Assembly: GCA_007026445.1 (NCBI GenBank)
Contig: VDMD01000019.1
Span: forward strand, 248,001-312,000
Length of the DNA: 64,000 nucleotides
Origin: Schizophyllum amplum
Taxonomy: Eukaryota; Basidiomycota; Agaricomycetes; Agaricales; Schizophyllaceae
Direction: 5' to 3'
The notes beneath the pieces were generated by a model. That model saw only the letters and a list, made by a program, of their open reading frames with translations. It had not been told where the DNA came from and did not search any database. Positions 21,501 through 32,011 of the stretch are shown here, in pieces (the first letter of the stretch is position 1; every line of letters begins with the position of its first letter). Made by a program: the position numbers and the translations under genes.

Positions 21501-22507
21501 GGCTGTCGGGCATGCCGCTCACTATCTATAGGCGACCATCTTCGTCTTACGCGCGCTCTGTGGGCTCGGACTCTGCAGGATCCCAAGCAGACTCGCCCGC
21601 TGCTGGAAATGCGCCATCACCGACGGGTGGCACGGCGGCCAATAGGTACGGCGAAGTTTCGTTGCGCTTGTTCGACGCGTCGCTAACTATGTGTAGCAGA
21701 CCATCACCGTCTGTTTATACAGGGACATCACCCTCTGCGTTCGCAGGGACGTCTCCGACTACGGCATTCGGTGTCGGCTCACCGTCACAACACTTCGGAA
21801 CGTCGCCGTCCCAGGGCTTCGCAGGCTCCTCATTCCCACCGGCTCCATCGAATCCGACCTACTCGCCGTCGTTGTCGTACAAACTACAATCAGCGAGCGG
21901 GAGTGGAATTCAGCACGATGTTCTGGGCAACTCGCTTTCGCAAGACGTACTCGGCGGTGGACGTCAATTGAACGGGGCCTTACCCAACGGCTTCAACGCT
22001 GCGTCTACAGCATCCCCGCGACATAGCTTCTCGGACTCGCCCGCTCAGCGCTTCGCGACGTCGGCTCTCTTTGCGGACGCGAAGCGGGCGAGCTTCGCCT
22101 CGGACCCCTTTGCGCTGGACATGGGCCTGTACCGCGGATCGGGACAGGCTGGTTTCGAGACGCCGACGGCGGCGTTCCCGAACGGCCCCCCTGCGACAGC
22201 GGCCTTCGGGCATGGGTTCGACGTTGATATGGACATGGGTCATGCCGGCGGGATGGACGGGCTGGGCGGGTCCATGTCGCTGGATGGGTCGCATGGGCCG
22301 ATGGGGATGAGCGAGGCAGAGCTGATGGCCCTCATCACGAGCGAGCTTGGAGGTCAGGACGGGCATGGGCGTGCTGGACCTCATGGGCACGGAGGTCGTG
22401 ATGGGCTCACGAGAGAGGGACCTCGGGGAAGGGCGCTAGAACATGGCACGGAGAAGGAACTCCTCGCGCGGATGCGCGAGATTGCTGCCCCGCCTAGGCA
22501 TGCATGA
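15599..22507 (+). CDS. Zn2Cys6 fungal transcription factor with a single frameshift
   Basis: A nuclear DNA-binding regulator of the Gal4 type. Exons: 15599-15744, 15796-15813, 16771-16881, 17550-17646, 18577-18624, 18732-18854, 18925-19187, 19239-19262, 19339-19547, 19622-19797, 19846-20324, 20374-20603, 20658-20934, 20997-21260, 21318-21483, 21532-21645 and 21697-22507. The cysteine cluster (about residues 51-77) is C-x2-C-x6-C-x5-C-x2-C-x6-C and is split by an 18-bp exon and a 957-bp intron. A short coiled-coil linker (TLEDRMHVLETLIQAI) and the middle homology region (fungal_trans; DYGNP, GFASFIVAICCLASRH, RRRTFWCVYAWDKQLA) follow, then a Ser/Pro/Gly-rich activation-like tail. All joins keep frame except inside exon 7, where one extra base lies around 19051-19060. 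Corrected length is about 1,184 residues. The intron at 19548-19621 is GC-AG. Target genes cannot be inferred. Confidence 0.85.
17221..17352. repeat. Minisatellite in intron 3 of the transcription factor gene
   Basis: The unit is about 19 bp, CCCATCGCCTGTCGTTAT, in roughly seven copies that are degenerate on the left and uniform on the right. A second short array of CTCGCCCTCGACGTACGA lies upstream at about 17055-17150 in the same intron. Confidence 0.75.
18177..18490. repeat. Compound minisatellite in intron 4 of the transcription factor gene
   Basis: Two adjoining arrays: CGCGCGTCGTACGAGCACGT copies at about 18200-18300, then about 30-bp copies of CGTTTCCAGCGCGAGACCC plus GTCAGCTCGCG at about 18300-18490. 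Every copy of the second array contains TTTCCAG or TTCCCAG, which resembles a 3' splice site. The true acceptor is at 18576. Confidence 0.8.
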
Positions 22508-23272
22508 AGGAGGGAGTCGAAGATGGACTGGAGTATGTATCAGCTTTGTACATTATAGTTCGTGCGCATCTTGATTTGAATGTACTATATACTCTTGCTT
22601 GCTTTCATCGCTGTTTGATTCGATGTATATTATGCAGATTTCATGGTCAGCGTCCAACACTCGTCAGCGCTTCAGCACTCCAGATTGTGTAAGCAATAGA
22701 GACACGGGGTGTTATTCTCTGGTATGCGCTGTGCTGTGCTTCTGTATCCGTTCTGACTACACTTTCATCGTCGTAGCGTAATGCTCTCTATGGACTCTTG
22801 GACTCGCTTATCGCCGCCGCCTCGAAGCCAGATGATCATCGGAGAAACTTCACTGGATTCGAGCCGCATTCACCCTCTACTAAGAGACTAAGAATACATT
22901 ATACAGCAAGACATAACAGCAATGAATAATCTATTGAGAGACGTGATGATGAGTGAGTGATGAGAGGGACGTCGTGAGAAATTAGAGGGACGTCGTGAGG
23001 ATGAGCGTCAGAAATCGTGAGGATGAACAGAGGAGACCATGAAGAAACCTGATGCAATGGAGAACGAGCGTCGGTCGCGAACGTAGTGAGAAGAAAGAAA
23101 GATTAGACAATGGCAAATAGCGTTGAGTCTTGGAGTCCAGAGAATGAGTTCTTGGGGAGTGTAGGATAAGTCGGTAAGGCTTCGCGACGAGCCAGAAAGG
23201 CGATTCAAAGAGTAGGGGGCTACGCTCTAAAGCGCGGGAACGTGTTACGCGCGAGGGCGCGGTGGCGGCGGA
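22508..23272. other. Intergenic region between convergent genes
   Basis: No gene seen. It separates the 3' ends of the transcription factor (+) and the minus-strand gene at 23273, so it should hold both transcript ends. A short duplication (AATTAGAGGGACGTCGTGAG and variants) occurs at about 22960-23010. Confidence 0.5.
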
Positions 23273-24946
23273 TTATGCGCGAGGGCGCGACGGCGGGTAC
23301 GATGCCTTGCTCGTGTTGTAAGCATTGAGCGGGCTTGGTCGATACGGCGGATGGAAGAGCACACTCCCTCCCGGCGCCGCCTGCGCGCCTTCGCCGAGCG
23401 ATATTGTCCGCGACCGCGACCTGCCGGGGTCAAGAGGGCGAGACAATGGAGGCTCTTGAGAGTGCGACGTCGAAGGCGCGACTCGATAGCGCGATGGTGA
23501 GGGTTCAGGAGAGCGTACAGACTGTGCGACGGCACGAGTTGGCAGCCAGGGCACCGCGCTGTGCGACCTCGACGGCATCTCCGGGTACGACACCTGTCTC
23601 GAAGGCGCCGCGCGAACTGACCGGGACCTCTGACCCTCAGTACCGTTCGCCGCGCCCTCGCCCATCTCCCCCATCGTCTCGTTCGCTAACGCCCTCATCG
23701 CGACCTCCTCCAGCTCCACACGCTCAACGTGCATTCTGTAGCCCGCACCCCTGAGCAGCGCCTCCGAATTCCGCCGTATCGCCTCCTTCGTGAAGGGCGC
23801 GATGGAGTAGGCGGACGCGTCCTTGATGCCGATCGGCGCAAACGCGTCGTCCCCGAGCCACGCGCGACCCTCGCCCACCGAACAGCTGTTTGCGACGTGC
23901 GCCCAGCAGCCGGCGCAGATTCCGCGTTCGGTGTCCGCGCGATGGGCGAGGGCGAGGGTGGCGATGAGGCGTTGCTGGAGCGCCGACGAGACGAGAGACG
24001 AAGATGGCGCGTGAGACGAGGATGAAGCGAGAGAAGATGATGGCAGGAGAGAGGACGATGGACCGAGAGAGGACGACAAACCAAGCAGTATAATTGCGTG
24101 AAGCGCGACGCTCAGCTGCACCTGCATGCACCCGAGGACGCGTGCGACGAAGGCGCGCAAGCGCTGATACTCCGCGAGACGCAGGTCCGAGGAACGCAGG
24201 CGCGCGCCCTCCGTGGAATGCATGCCCGCTTCCCTCGCGGAGCCCCCAGCAGCACGCACCAGCGCCGCCGCTATCTGGTCCGCGTCGTAGAAGCCGACGG
24301 TCTGCCGTCCAGCGACTCCGGCAAACGTACAATGCGCGGTGTACCCGCGAAGAATAGGGCCTGGCACGCTACCGCCAGTTGTCGCATGTAAGCTCTTCGA
24401 CCTGTGCAGACCGCTCCCGACGCGGTCGCTCACCCGTTCCCCACCCACCTGGCCCCACCCTTGTCCCAACACACGATCGCAACGCGTGCAGGGGGTTCCA
24501 TGGGGAATTGCGCTGCTCGGAAGCGCGGCGAGCGGGTCTCGGCACGTCTCAAGACACGTAGACGTGTTGAGGTCGCTATGCGCGGACGTGTCGGGGCGAC
24601 TAGACGTTGACGCGTTGTGGTGGCTACCCTCCCAGGCGCCCGTCGTGCGGCAGCGGTGCCGGCACGCGCGGTTCGCGAACGGGTTTGCGGTGTCGTAGCG
24701 TGATGTGGGTTGGGGTCGCGGCGGCAATGGGGGCGCAGCCGCAGGTCGGGAAGGCAACGGGGGCGCCGCAGCGTGGCGGGATGGAGGCGCATGTACAGCT
24801 GCCGCGATGGAACGTGACGGGGGACGAGGGGGCGCGCGCGCCAGGGCGGCGCCTGTATGGTGGACAGGATGACCAATGGGCGGCGGAGGAGGACCGTAGA
24901 GGTAGTGTTGGTTGGGAGGAGGCGTGCGGCCGGTAGGGTGAGCCAT
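23273..24946 (-). CDS. Hypothetical protein, tentative cyclin-like fold
   Basis: An uninterrupted frame of 557 residues from an ATG at 24946. The first 80 residues are Pro/Ala/His-rich low complexity. Around residues 260-285, FVARVLGCMQVQLSVALHAI resembles the first cyclin-box helix of Pho80-like fungal cyclins. After a Ser/Leu-rich insertion, LIATLALAHRADTE (about 330-345) could be the next helix, and EAIRRNSEALLRGAGYRMHV (about 390-410) resembles the block that closes the N-terminal cyclin fold. The C-terminal 150 residues are Ser/Pro/Arg-rich and look disordered. If real, it would bind a cyclin-dependent kinase. The segment around 24400-24480 contains a possible unspliced intron (GTGAGCGACC to GGTAG), so the N-terminal model may be wrong. 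Confidence 0.45.
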   Translation of the reverse strand: MAHPTGRTPPPNQHYLYGPPPPPIGHPVHHTGAALARAPPRPPSRSIAAAVHAPPSRHAAAPPLPSRPAAAPPLPPRPQPTSRYDTANPFANRACRHRCRTTGAWEGSHHNASTSSRPDTSAHSDLNTSTCLETCRDPLAALPSSAIPHGTPCTRCDRVLGQGWGQVGGERVSDRVGSGLHRSKSLHATTGGSVPGPILRGYTAHCTFAGVAGRQTVGFYDADQIAAALVRAAGGSAREAGMHSTEGARLRSSDLRLAEYQRLRAFVARVLGCMQVQLSVALHAIILLGLSSSLGPSSSLLPSSSLASSSSHAPSSSLVSSALQQRLIATLALAHRADTERGICAGCWAHVANSCSVGEGRAWLGDDAFAPIGIKDASAYSIAPFTKEAIRRNSEALLRGAGYRMHVERVELEEVAMRALANETMGEMGEGAANGTEGQRSRSVRAAPSRQVSYPEMPSRSHSAVPWLPTRAVAQSVRSPEPSPSRYRVAPSTSHSQEPPLSRPLDPGRSRSRTISLGEGAQAAPGGSVLFHPPYRPSPLNAYNTSKASYPPSRPRA

Positions 24947-26328
24947 TGGGAGCGTTCGAGTCTGGTGCGTGGTCGAGTCCGGTCACTGTGCGCGTTCGAG
25001 TCCGGTGCCTGTTCGTAGTGTGGCACGCGAATGAACTTTGTAGTGTGGCAAAGAACAAGTCTGTCTGGCTGTGATGGTTAGATATGGGGACGCTCAGATC
25101 CATTTGGGTTTCGCACCTGAGATCGTTCTGGATGCAGAGTTGATCGCAAATCTTGCACGCCTCCGCTTTATACCTGCGGAAGGTCACAATGACGAACAAT
25201 GGAGCATGCATACCATGGGTTTGAAGAGGTCCTAGTGTGAGCTACGACCGGCCCATCACCTCGGGGAGCCCTTTGTGAACTGTGTGACCATCAAAACCTG
25301 CTTCTATAACGCGTGCAGAGGTCCGTGCATATCTTGGCACAATGGGATCGTCGTCGCACGCGCCCTGTATGATTTGAGATGCGAAAGCTTATGTCGACAC
25401 AAAGACGCACAGGCATACGCCCTCACGGAGAACGCACGAGCGTGGACCGTATCGGACACCAGCGAAAAACGACGAGCAGGCCAGCCGGAGAGTGCTTTTG
25501 GGATCAATGAATACAGACGGCGAGGCGAGTCTTCCAACGAAACGACGGAGCGCCTCCGAGGGGGGTCGTTTTGGGACGCCGCCGAAGGAAAAACAGAGCG
25601 CGGACAGCCTGAGGTAGATAATGAGCGAGCGGGGAAGAGAGTGCGCAGCGGGTGAACGACGAGCGCGCTTGCAGAGAATCGAGTGCGCGCACAAAATGTC
25701 GAGGCGAGACCTGTGGACGACGTGAGCACTCGGACTCCCGTAGATGTGCGAGGAAAGACGTGCCCTGCAGTATGCACGGCGGGGAGACTCCTGTCGCGTG
25801 CAGAGTGTCAGGCAGGAGACAGACTCAACTACGTACTGATGCGTGGGGCGCCACAAGGAGTTCGTGCATAGAAAAATTGTCAGTGGCTAGGCGAGTGGAA
25901 TTAAACGATTGCCTCAATTACAAGGCGGAACAGCTGAGGCGCCGCGTCGCGGTCGATTGTCGGCCTAGTCTGGAGCTTCATTGGTTGGTCAAGGCTGAGA
26001 TATGAACGACAGTTGAGCATACGTGTCGATTGTAATTTGCACGAGCCCTGCTGAGCTGGGATCAGACACGTTAGACCACAAGCAGCGACTCTGCAGACCG
26101 CTACGCACTGACGAACGTCCTCGGTCGCGACATGAGGCTCGAGCGAGGCGCAGCGCGCATAGTCGCTATTTATACGTACCTGCGAAAAAGTCGTGATGGG
26201 GAACAATAGACCGCGCTTTAGGTTTGACCGGCCGGGAATGCTGTGACGCCACCGAGACCGTCATCGATAACATGCGCTGGTGCTTCGAAGATTCAAGTTC
26301 AGCGCCGCATCTCTTGCCTCCCACCACA
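24947..26328. other. Intergenic region
   Basis: No supported gene. Open frames on both strands at 25275-25860 are mirror shadows of each other without domains. This stretch presumably carries the divergent promoters of the minus-strand gene at 24946 and the membrane protein at 26329. Confidence 0.45.
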
Positions 26329-27018
26329 ATGAACGGCTTACCTGGCCTCTTCATCCCTCTGAACAGCGCAGCCAACAAGCTGCTCGCAGTATTCATCTGC
26401 GGCCTTGTCATCCGCGAGGTCGCCAGCGATATCAGCCGTCTTCATCCGCAATGGGACCCGCCCGTTTCCATCGTCGCCCGCCTCGTCCTCCACAGCATCG
26501 CGTCGTGGGCGCTCGTCCTCGCGCTGCTGCAACCGCTGCATGGCTGCGCGCTCTACGCTACAGCGCAGCTCACTCGGCTCTGCACGAATCGCATCCGAAG
26601 CGATGACGCCGAGACGTTTGCCCAACTGCTCGTTCCCAGCTGGCGCACGGCGCTGGCCTGGGTTTTCGTCGTATTCGCCTCTGCTGTATCGCTGCGCACC
26701 GAGGGCACGCAGTTGGTCGGCGGGTCCGTGAAGGCGGTCGTGGATGGCGCGAAGGATATGGTCGATTCCCAGTGGCTGCCGGTCCTAGGGGGGATGTGGC
26801 TGGGAGCGACGCTATTTGCGCTGACGCTTTCCGTCGTTGCCATCAACTATGGTGTCCCGGGAACAGTGCACCGAGCGATGATCAGCGGCCCCGACCTGGA
26901 GGCGGGCGTCGATGCAGACGAGAAAGATGCGAAGGGCGGGAGTGACGAGAAGGAAGAGATGGACTTGGGGAAGAAGAAGGAGGACAGCGTGGAAGTCGCA
27001 GGGAACTTCAAAGCGTGA
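26329..27018 (+). CDS. Small hypothetical membrane protein
   Basis: Family not recognised. A single-exon frame of 229 residues. The ATG at 26329 was chosen because it has a CCACCACA context, and it leaves the hydrophobic part at the N-terminus; an in-frame ATG about 57 bp upstream is an alternative. Four hydrophobic segments are visible: NKLLAVFICGLVI, an approximately 35-residue double segment (SIVARLVLHSIASWALVLAL onward), ALAWVFVVFASAVSL, and MWLGATLFALTLSVVAI. The last 45 residues are highly charged (Asp/Glu/Lys, with EEMDLGKKKEDSVEV) and should face the cytosol. This suggests a small integral membrane protein with a charged tail; its role is unknown. Confidence 0.6.
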   Translation: MNGLPGLFIPLNSAANKLLAVFICGLVIREVASDISRLHPQWDPPVSIVARLVLHSIASWALVLALLQPLHGCALYATAQLTRLCTNRIRSDDAETFAQLLVPSWRTALAWVFVVFASAVSLRTEGTQLVGGSVKAVVDGAKDMVDSQWLPVLGGMWLGATLFALTLSVVAINYGVPGTVHRAMISGPDLEAGVDADEKDAKGGSDEKEEMDLGKKKEDSVEVAGNFKA

Positions 27019-27399
27019 TGAGCTATCGTAATTGATGGTGCGTGCGCCGTGCCTCCGCATCGTGCTGTGGCTAAAAACCGTCATCGTTAGACTCGAATCG
27101 ATGCAATGCTATTCGGTTTGTACAGTACTTACAAGTGATCCAATTTCAATCCACATACATGTCTTCGGTCAGGGGCATCCGAGTCCATTGTTCGTCATCC
27201 TCTCGCTACACATCCGACGCGCACGCGCCCATCATCTCGCTACGACTGAGCTGTAGCCTCGTTCGTTATACACCGCTCGCCTCATCATTCGGTCGCACGA
27301 GTGAAAACCTCTCGCTTTCCAAAGTTCGTCGGCAGACAACCCGCCTCTCGTCGTCAGGGGACGACCACCCGCCCAAGCCATCGTTAAACGACCACCCGC

Positions 27400-27650
27400 G
27401 TCTCGTCGACAAACGACCACCCGCCCCGCCTCTCGTCGCCATACGACCACCCGCCTCTCATCGGCATGATGCCACCCTCCCATCGGCATGAGGCCACCCT
27501 CTCATCTGGTCGGTGATCGACCACCCGCCCACGCCTCGACAAACGACCCGCTACCCACGCCTCGGCAGACGACCCGCTGCCCACGCCTCGGCAGACGACA
27601 CCGCTGCCCACGCCTCGGCAGACGACCCGCCGCCCACGTCATCGACAAAC
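27400..27650. repeat. Minisatellites with CGACCACCCGC and CACGCCTCGGCAGACGAC cores
   Basis: First come about five degenerate copies around ACGACCACCCGC-CTCGTC, then four near-identical copies of a 27-bp unit around GACCCGCTGCCCACGCCTCG at about 27540-27640. Confidence 0.75.
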
Positions 27651-28199
27651 GACCTGAGGCGCCGCGGAGTCGGGCCGTGAGGAAGGGGGGAGGGGGGCGA
27701 GTGAGACTCCGGGGGGAAGAGGGGGCGAGTGAGAATGGGGGGAGGAGGAGGCGTGCGAAGACGGGGAAGAGGGGGCGGAAGAGGGGGGTGAGGAAGAGGC
27801 GAAGGGAGGGGGGGAAGACACGAGTGACGAGAGAAGGGGTGGAGGAGGAGGCATGCGAAGAAGGGGAGGGTGAGACGAAGGAGAGACAAGACGAGAGTGA
27901 GACGGGGGGAGGGGGAAAGGGGGCGAGTGAGACGAAGGGAGGGGGGGGGCACAAGTGAGAGACGAAGGGGGCGAGGGCGAGTGAGACGGGGGGGGAGGGG
28001 GCGAGGGCGAGTGAGACGGGGGGGAGGGGACGTGAGCGAGAGTGAGGGGGTTTGTGAAAAAAAAAGAGACGGGTGTGTGAAAAAAAAGAGACGGGTGTGT
28101 GGAAAAAAAAAGAGACGGGTTGACGCGAGTATGACCCGGGCCCCCGAGGTGGAGGGAGGAAGGGGGAGCGCCCGAGGTGGAGAGAGGAAGGGTGAGCGC

Positions 28200-28317
28200 C
28201 CGTGAAATCAAGGGCACACCAGTGTAATGACGGGCACGCCAGTGTAATGACGAGCACACCACTGTAATGACGGGCACACCAGTGTAATGACGGGCACACC
28301 AGTGTAATGACGGGGGC
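28200..28317. repeat. Minisatellite, 20-bp unit, six copies
   Basis: The unit is GGGCACACCAGTGTAATGAC, with one or two substitutions per copy. Confidence 0.85.
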
Positions 28318-28494
28318 GCGCGAGAAAATGGGTGATATACGTTAAGATAAAGGGAAATGCGGGAGATATGGGAAATGCGGGAGATATGGGAAATGCGGGA
28401 GATAAAGGATAATGCGGGAGATATGGGAGATGCGGGAGATGACTCACGGGAGACGCGGGAGCGCCGACTGCCGAACCGGTAGATTTCGGCAGAT

Positions 28495-28735
28495 AACAAG
28501 AGAGAGAAACAGAGAGGGAGGGAGGGAGAAACAGAGATGTAGGGAGAAACAGAGAGGGGAGGGAGAAAGAGAGAGGGAGGGAGGGAGAAACAGAGAGGGA
28601 GGGAGGGAGAAACAGAGAGGGAGGGAGAGACAGAGAGGGAGAGGGAGGGAGAAACAGAGAGGGAGAGGGAGGGAGAAACAGAGAGGGAGGGGGAAACACA
28701 GAGGAAGGGAGAAACAGAGAGGGAGGGAGAACATG
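28495..28735. repeat. (GGGA/GAGA)n microsatellite-like tract
   Basis: Repeats of AGAGAGGGAGGGAGAAAC with variable length, an almost pure homopurine run. Confidence 0.85.
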
Positions 28736-28898
28736 GCAAGGTGCCTTTGGAGGTAAAGCCGGGGGAGGAAGAACCTGGCAAGGTGCTTTGGAGGTAAGGC
28801 CGGGGGAGGGGGGGGTGGGGGGAGGGCGCGAAATGTGAGCGCGTATTTGAAATGTGAGTGCGTATTTCGTGATTGGTAGGATTTGACTTGAGGGGCGA

Positions 28899-29036
28899 CG
28901 CGTCGGGGGACGGTGCGACGCGCCGTGTGACGTGGGACGCGCCGTGGGGCGTGCGACGCGTCGTGGGACGTGCGACGCGCCGTGGGCCGTGCGACGCGCC
29001 GTGGGACGTGCGACGCGCCGTGGGACGTGCGAGAAT
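28899..29036. repeat. Minisatellite, 19-bp unit, about seven copies
   Basis: The unit is GACGCGCCGTGGGACGTGC. It stands out in the purine tract because it contains more pyrimidines. Confidence 0.8.
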
Positions 29037-29317
29037 GGAGGTGAGGAGGGGAGGATGAGGGGTGATGCGAGTGAGAGACGAAGGGGGTGATGCGAGTGAG
29101 AGGAGGAGGGGTGACGCGAGTGAGGAGAAGGGGGGAGATGTGTGTGAGAGAAAGAGGGGTGACGCGAGTGAGAAGGAGGGGGAGATGTGCGTGAGGAGAA
29201 GGGGCACGCGAGAGAGAAGGAGAGCATGGCTTAGTCGAGGGGGATGGCTTAAATATGGGGATGGCTTAGATATGGGGGATACAGTAGACAGGAGTGAGAC
29301 AGTAGACGAGGAGTGAG

Positions 29318-29515
29318 ACGGGAGACACGAGTGAGACGGGAGACACGAGTGAGACGGGAGACACGAGTGAGACGAGGGGCCAGATGGGAGGCGATGGAGC
29401 GTGTGAGAGACGAGGGGGCGTGTGGGAGACGAGGGAGTGTGTGAGAGACGATGGAGCGTGTGGGAGACGAGGGAGCGTGTGGGAGACGAGGGAGCATGTG
29501 GGAGACGAGGGGGTG
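29318..29515. repeat. Two adjacent minisatellites of 18-19 bp
   Basis: Three to four copies of GAGACGGGAGACACGAGT (29318-29375), then about six copies of GTGTGGGAGACGAGGGAGC (29395-29515). Confidence 0.8.
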
Positions 29516-32011
29516 AAAGGCAGGGGGAGGAGGGGCGGATGCGAGAGAAAACGGCAGATATGCCTTGATGAAGCGGAGGAGATGAGGAGGGGGGCGGAGC
29601 GGGGACGCGAGAGAGAGGGAAGACATGGGATAGATGGGTGACGCGAGAGAGAGGGGGGATGAGTGATACGGAGGGGAGACGTGAGCGAAATGGGAGACGT
29701 GAGAGAGAGGGGAACGCGAAAGAGAGGGGGGGGATAAGTGATACGAAGAGGAGGGGCTGAGATATCAAAGGGGCGAGTAGAACGGGGGACGCGGGAGAGA
29801 GAGAAGACATGGGATAGATGGGTGACGCGAGAGCAAGAGGGTGATGCGCGAGTGCGACGAGGGTGATGCGCGAGTGTGACGAAGGGAGGTGAATGAGACG
29901 TGGGGAGGCAAGGAGAGAAGGGGGGTGGAGAAGCACGAGAAGAGAGGGAGAAGCATGAGAAGAGAGGGGGAAGAAGAGGAGGGGAGGGGGAGAATAGGGG
30001 TGCCCGATAAGGGAGGGGGACTTGGGGATGCGACAGAGAGACAGGGGGGCGTAAGCGAGACTAAGGGGGCGTAAATGAGACCGGAGGCGCGAGGGAGACC
30101 GGCGACCTGCGCGAGACCGACAACGTGTGCGAGACGATGGGGCGCGTAAGTGAGACATGGGGGGCGTGAGTGACACGAAAGGGTGGAGGGAGGACCGCCG
30201 CCGGGAGACGTGCGGAGAAGGGGGAAACTGGGAGAAAGCGGAGAAGGGAGCGTCGAGAGACGTTCGAGGAAGGATGAGGAGAGAAGGAGTGGTGCGAAGG
30301 GGTGCGCGAGCGAAACAAAGAGGAGCGTGACTCACGAGACGAGGGAGCGTGTTTGAGACGGGGGAGTGCAATTGGGACGGGAGAGGGACACGAGAGTAAG
30401 AGGGTTGAGAGAGAGGTACGACGCCTAGGAAAGGGTTGACGCGCGCGCTAGTGTGACGGAAAGCGATGCTTGAGGACGGAAAGCGACGCTCGAAGAAGCG
30501 CGCCGACGGGGGACGCGCGAGGAAGGGGGCAGGCACAGTTGAAGGAGGGTCACAATAGATGGCGAGCGATAGGATGGTTGAGTTCAAGAAGGAACGCACG
30601 AACGTGACGCGGCTGAGCATACGTGACCGATCACTCACGGTACGCCTTGTCTCTGAACTTGATCTGAATCACGCCGAGCTCGAGCTCAGTTCTAGTCATG
30701 TATTCACGCGTTCCTCATCAAATCCCACTATCTCCTATCCTGCTTGTGTGACCGCTCGAGTAATCTCTCTGGCCGCCAATGGAAATGCTGATCATTGACG
30801 GTTTCTACGACCGCCGGTCATACACAGCGCTGGGAACGTGCATATACGGCGAATGATAGCTATGGTCTGCTTGGAGTCGACGGCGAAGGCAGCGATAGAC
30901 AGCCGATCCATCGTCACGCGGTACAATCCAACTCTAGCGCAAGAACCAGTATGCAACTCGGGCATGGAGATTTCCCCTTCGACGCAGACGCCACCGGTCT
31001 GCAGCCTACGCACCAGCTGTTGCAGTTTACCCTCATAGCGCTGAAAGAACGAGCTATATTTCGACGGTGCGCAGCTCGCGCCGTGAGCTTTGCCCCAGTA
31101 CTAACTCAGGCGCAGGAGCAACATACCGCGATATCCAACAGACTAGCACGACACATGTCGGGTTCACCGGCATCAACCTTGACCGCATCGGGCTAGCCAC
31201 CTCGGCCACATCGGACTTGCCATCTTCGACGACGCCGGAGATCCAGCGAGACCTCTTGTCCCTCCATCATCAACTCGTACCTCCACCAGGAAGCCATCCC
31301 TCCACCAGGAAGTCATCCCTCCATCATCAACCCGTCCCTTCGTCAAGGATGCCATCCCTCGTCCCTCCATCATTAACGCCTCCCGACCTTTTGCTTCTCC
31401 ATCGAACTCGGGCGACACCGCGTTCGCCGTCGACGACTCGGGCGACACCGCATTTCGTCGACTTGGCGACACCGCATTCGTCGATGACTGAGATTCAAAC
31501 TTACGCGACACCGTCGCGGTCGCCGTCGACAACTTAGCGACACCGCGCGCCCGTCGGCGACTTATGTATCCGAGTTTGCTCGACGTGCGGGCGATGCATC
31601 CGAGTTTGCTCGACATGCGGGCGATGCATCCGAGTTTGCCCAAGGAATGGGCGATGTCGCTCAGTCGAGCGATATAAAAAGCAGCAGTTCTGTCACATAA
31701 ATAGTACTAACGGAAGAATGTAGCGTGCGTTTGGCTAGCGACGAAATATGGATAACTTTATGGCGCAAAGCGAGCGGACCACAGCGTGATATAATGCGAT
31801 GGGGGAACAGGTAGCACATAGATGAGCAATATTGGGCGTGGCCAGCACGAGATGATATAGACACCAGCACGAGATGATATAGATACCAGCACAAGACGAT
31901 TCAGGCAACACGAGACGATCAAGACAAAAACAAATCGCGAACAGGAAGCAGAAAATAGGGGTATGAGTATCACTGGGTGGAGTATGGGTATCACTGGGGG
32001 GAGTATGGGTA

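Larger units (their letters stand above)
27670..30560. repeat. Long purine-rich low-complexity tract on the plus strand
   Basis: For almost 3 kb the plus strand is mainly G and A (GGGGGGAGG, GAGAGAGG, GTGAGACG), with embedded minisatellites. The 999-codon minus-strand frame across it is a composition artefact: it reads as endless Ser/Pro/Leu/His repeats. Confidence 0.85.
27019..32011. other. Gene-free, repeat-dominated region
   Basis: No gene supported. It holds the CGACCCGC-type array near 27.4-27.65 kb and a purine-rich tract to about 30.56 kb, then unremarkable sequence with small repeats such as GGGTATCACTGG(G) at 31965-32020, just beyond the stop codon of the caspase gene. Confidence 0.6.

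Noticed and set aside
27639..30638. A 999-codon minus-strand open frame
   Set aside because: Its translation is simple Ser/Pro/Leu/His repeats produced by the purine-rich plus strand, with other long frames in parallel. No domain or splice structure supports a gene.
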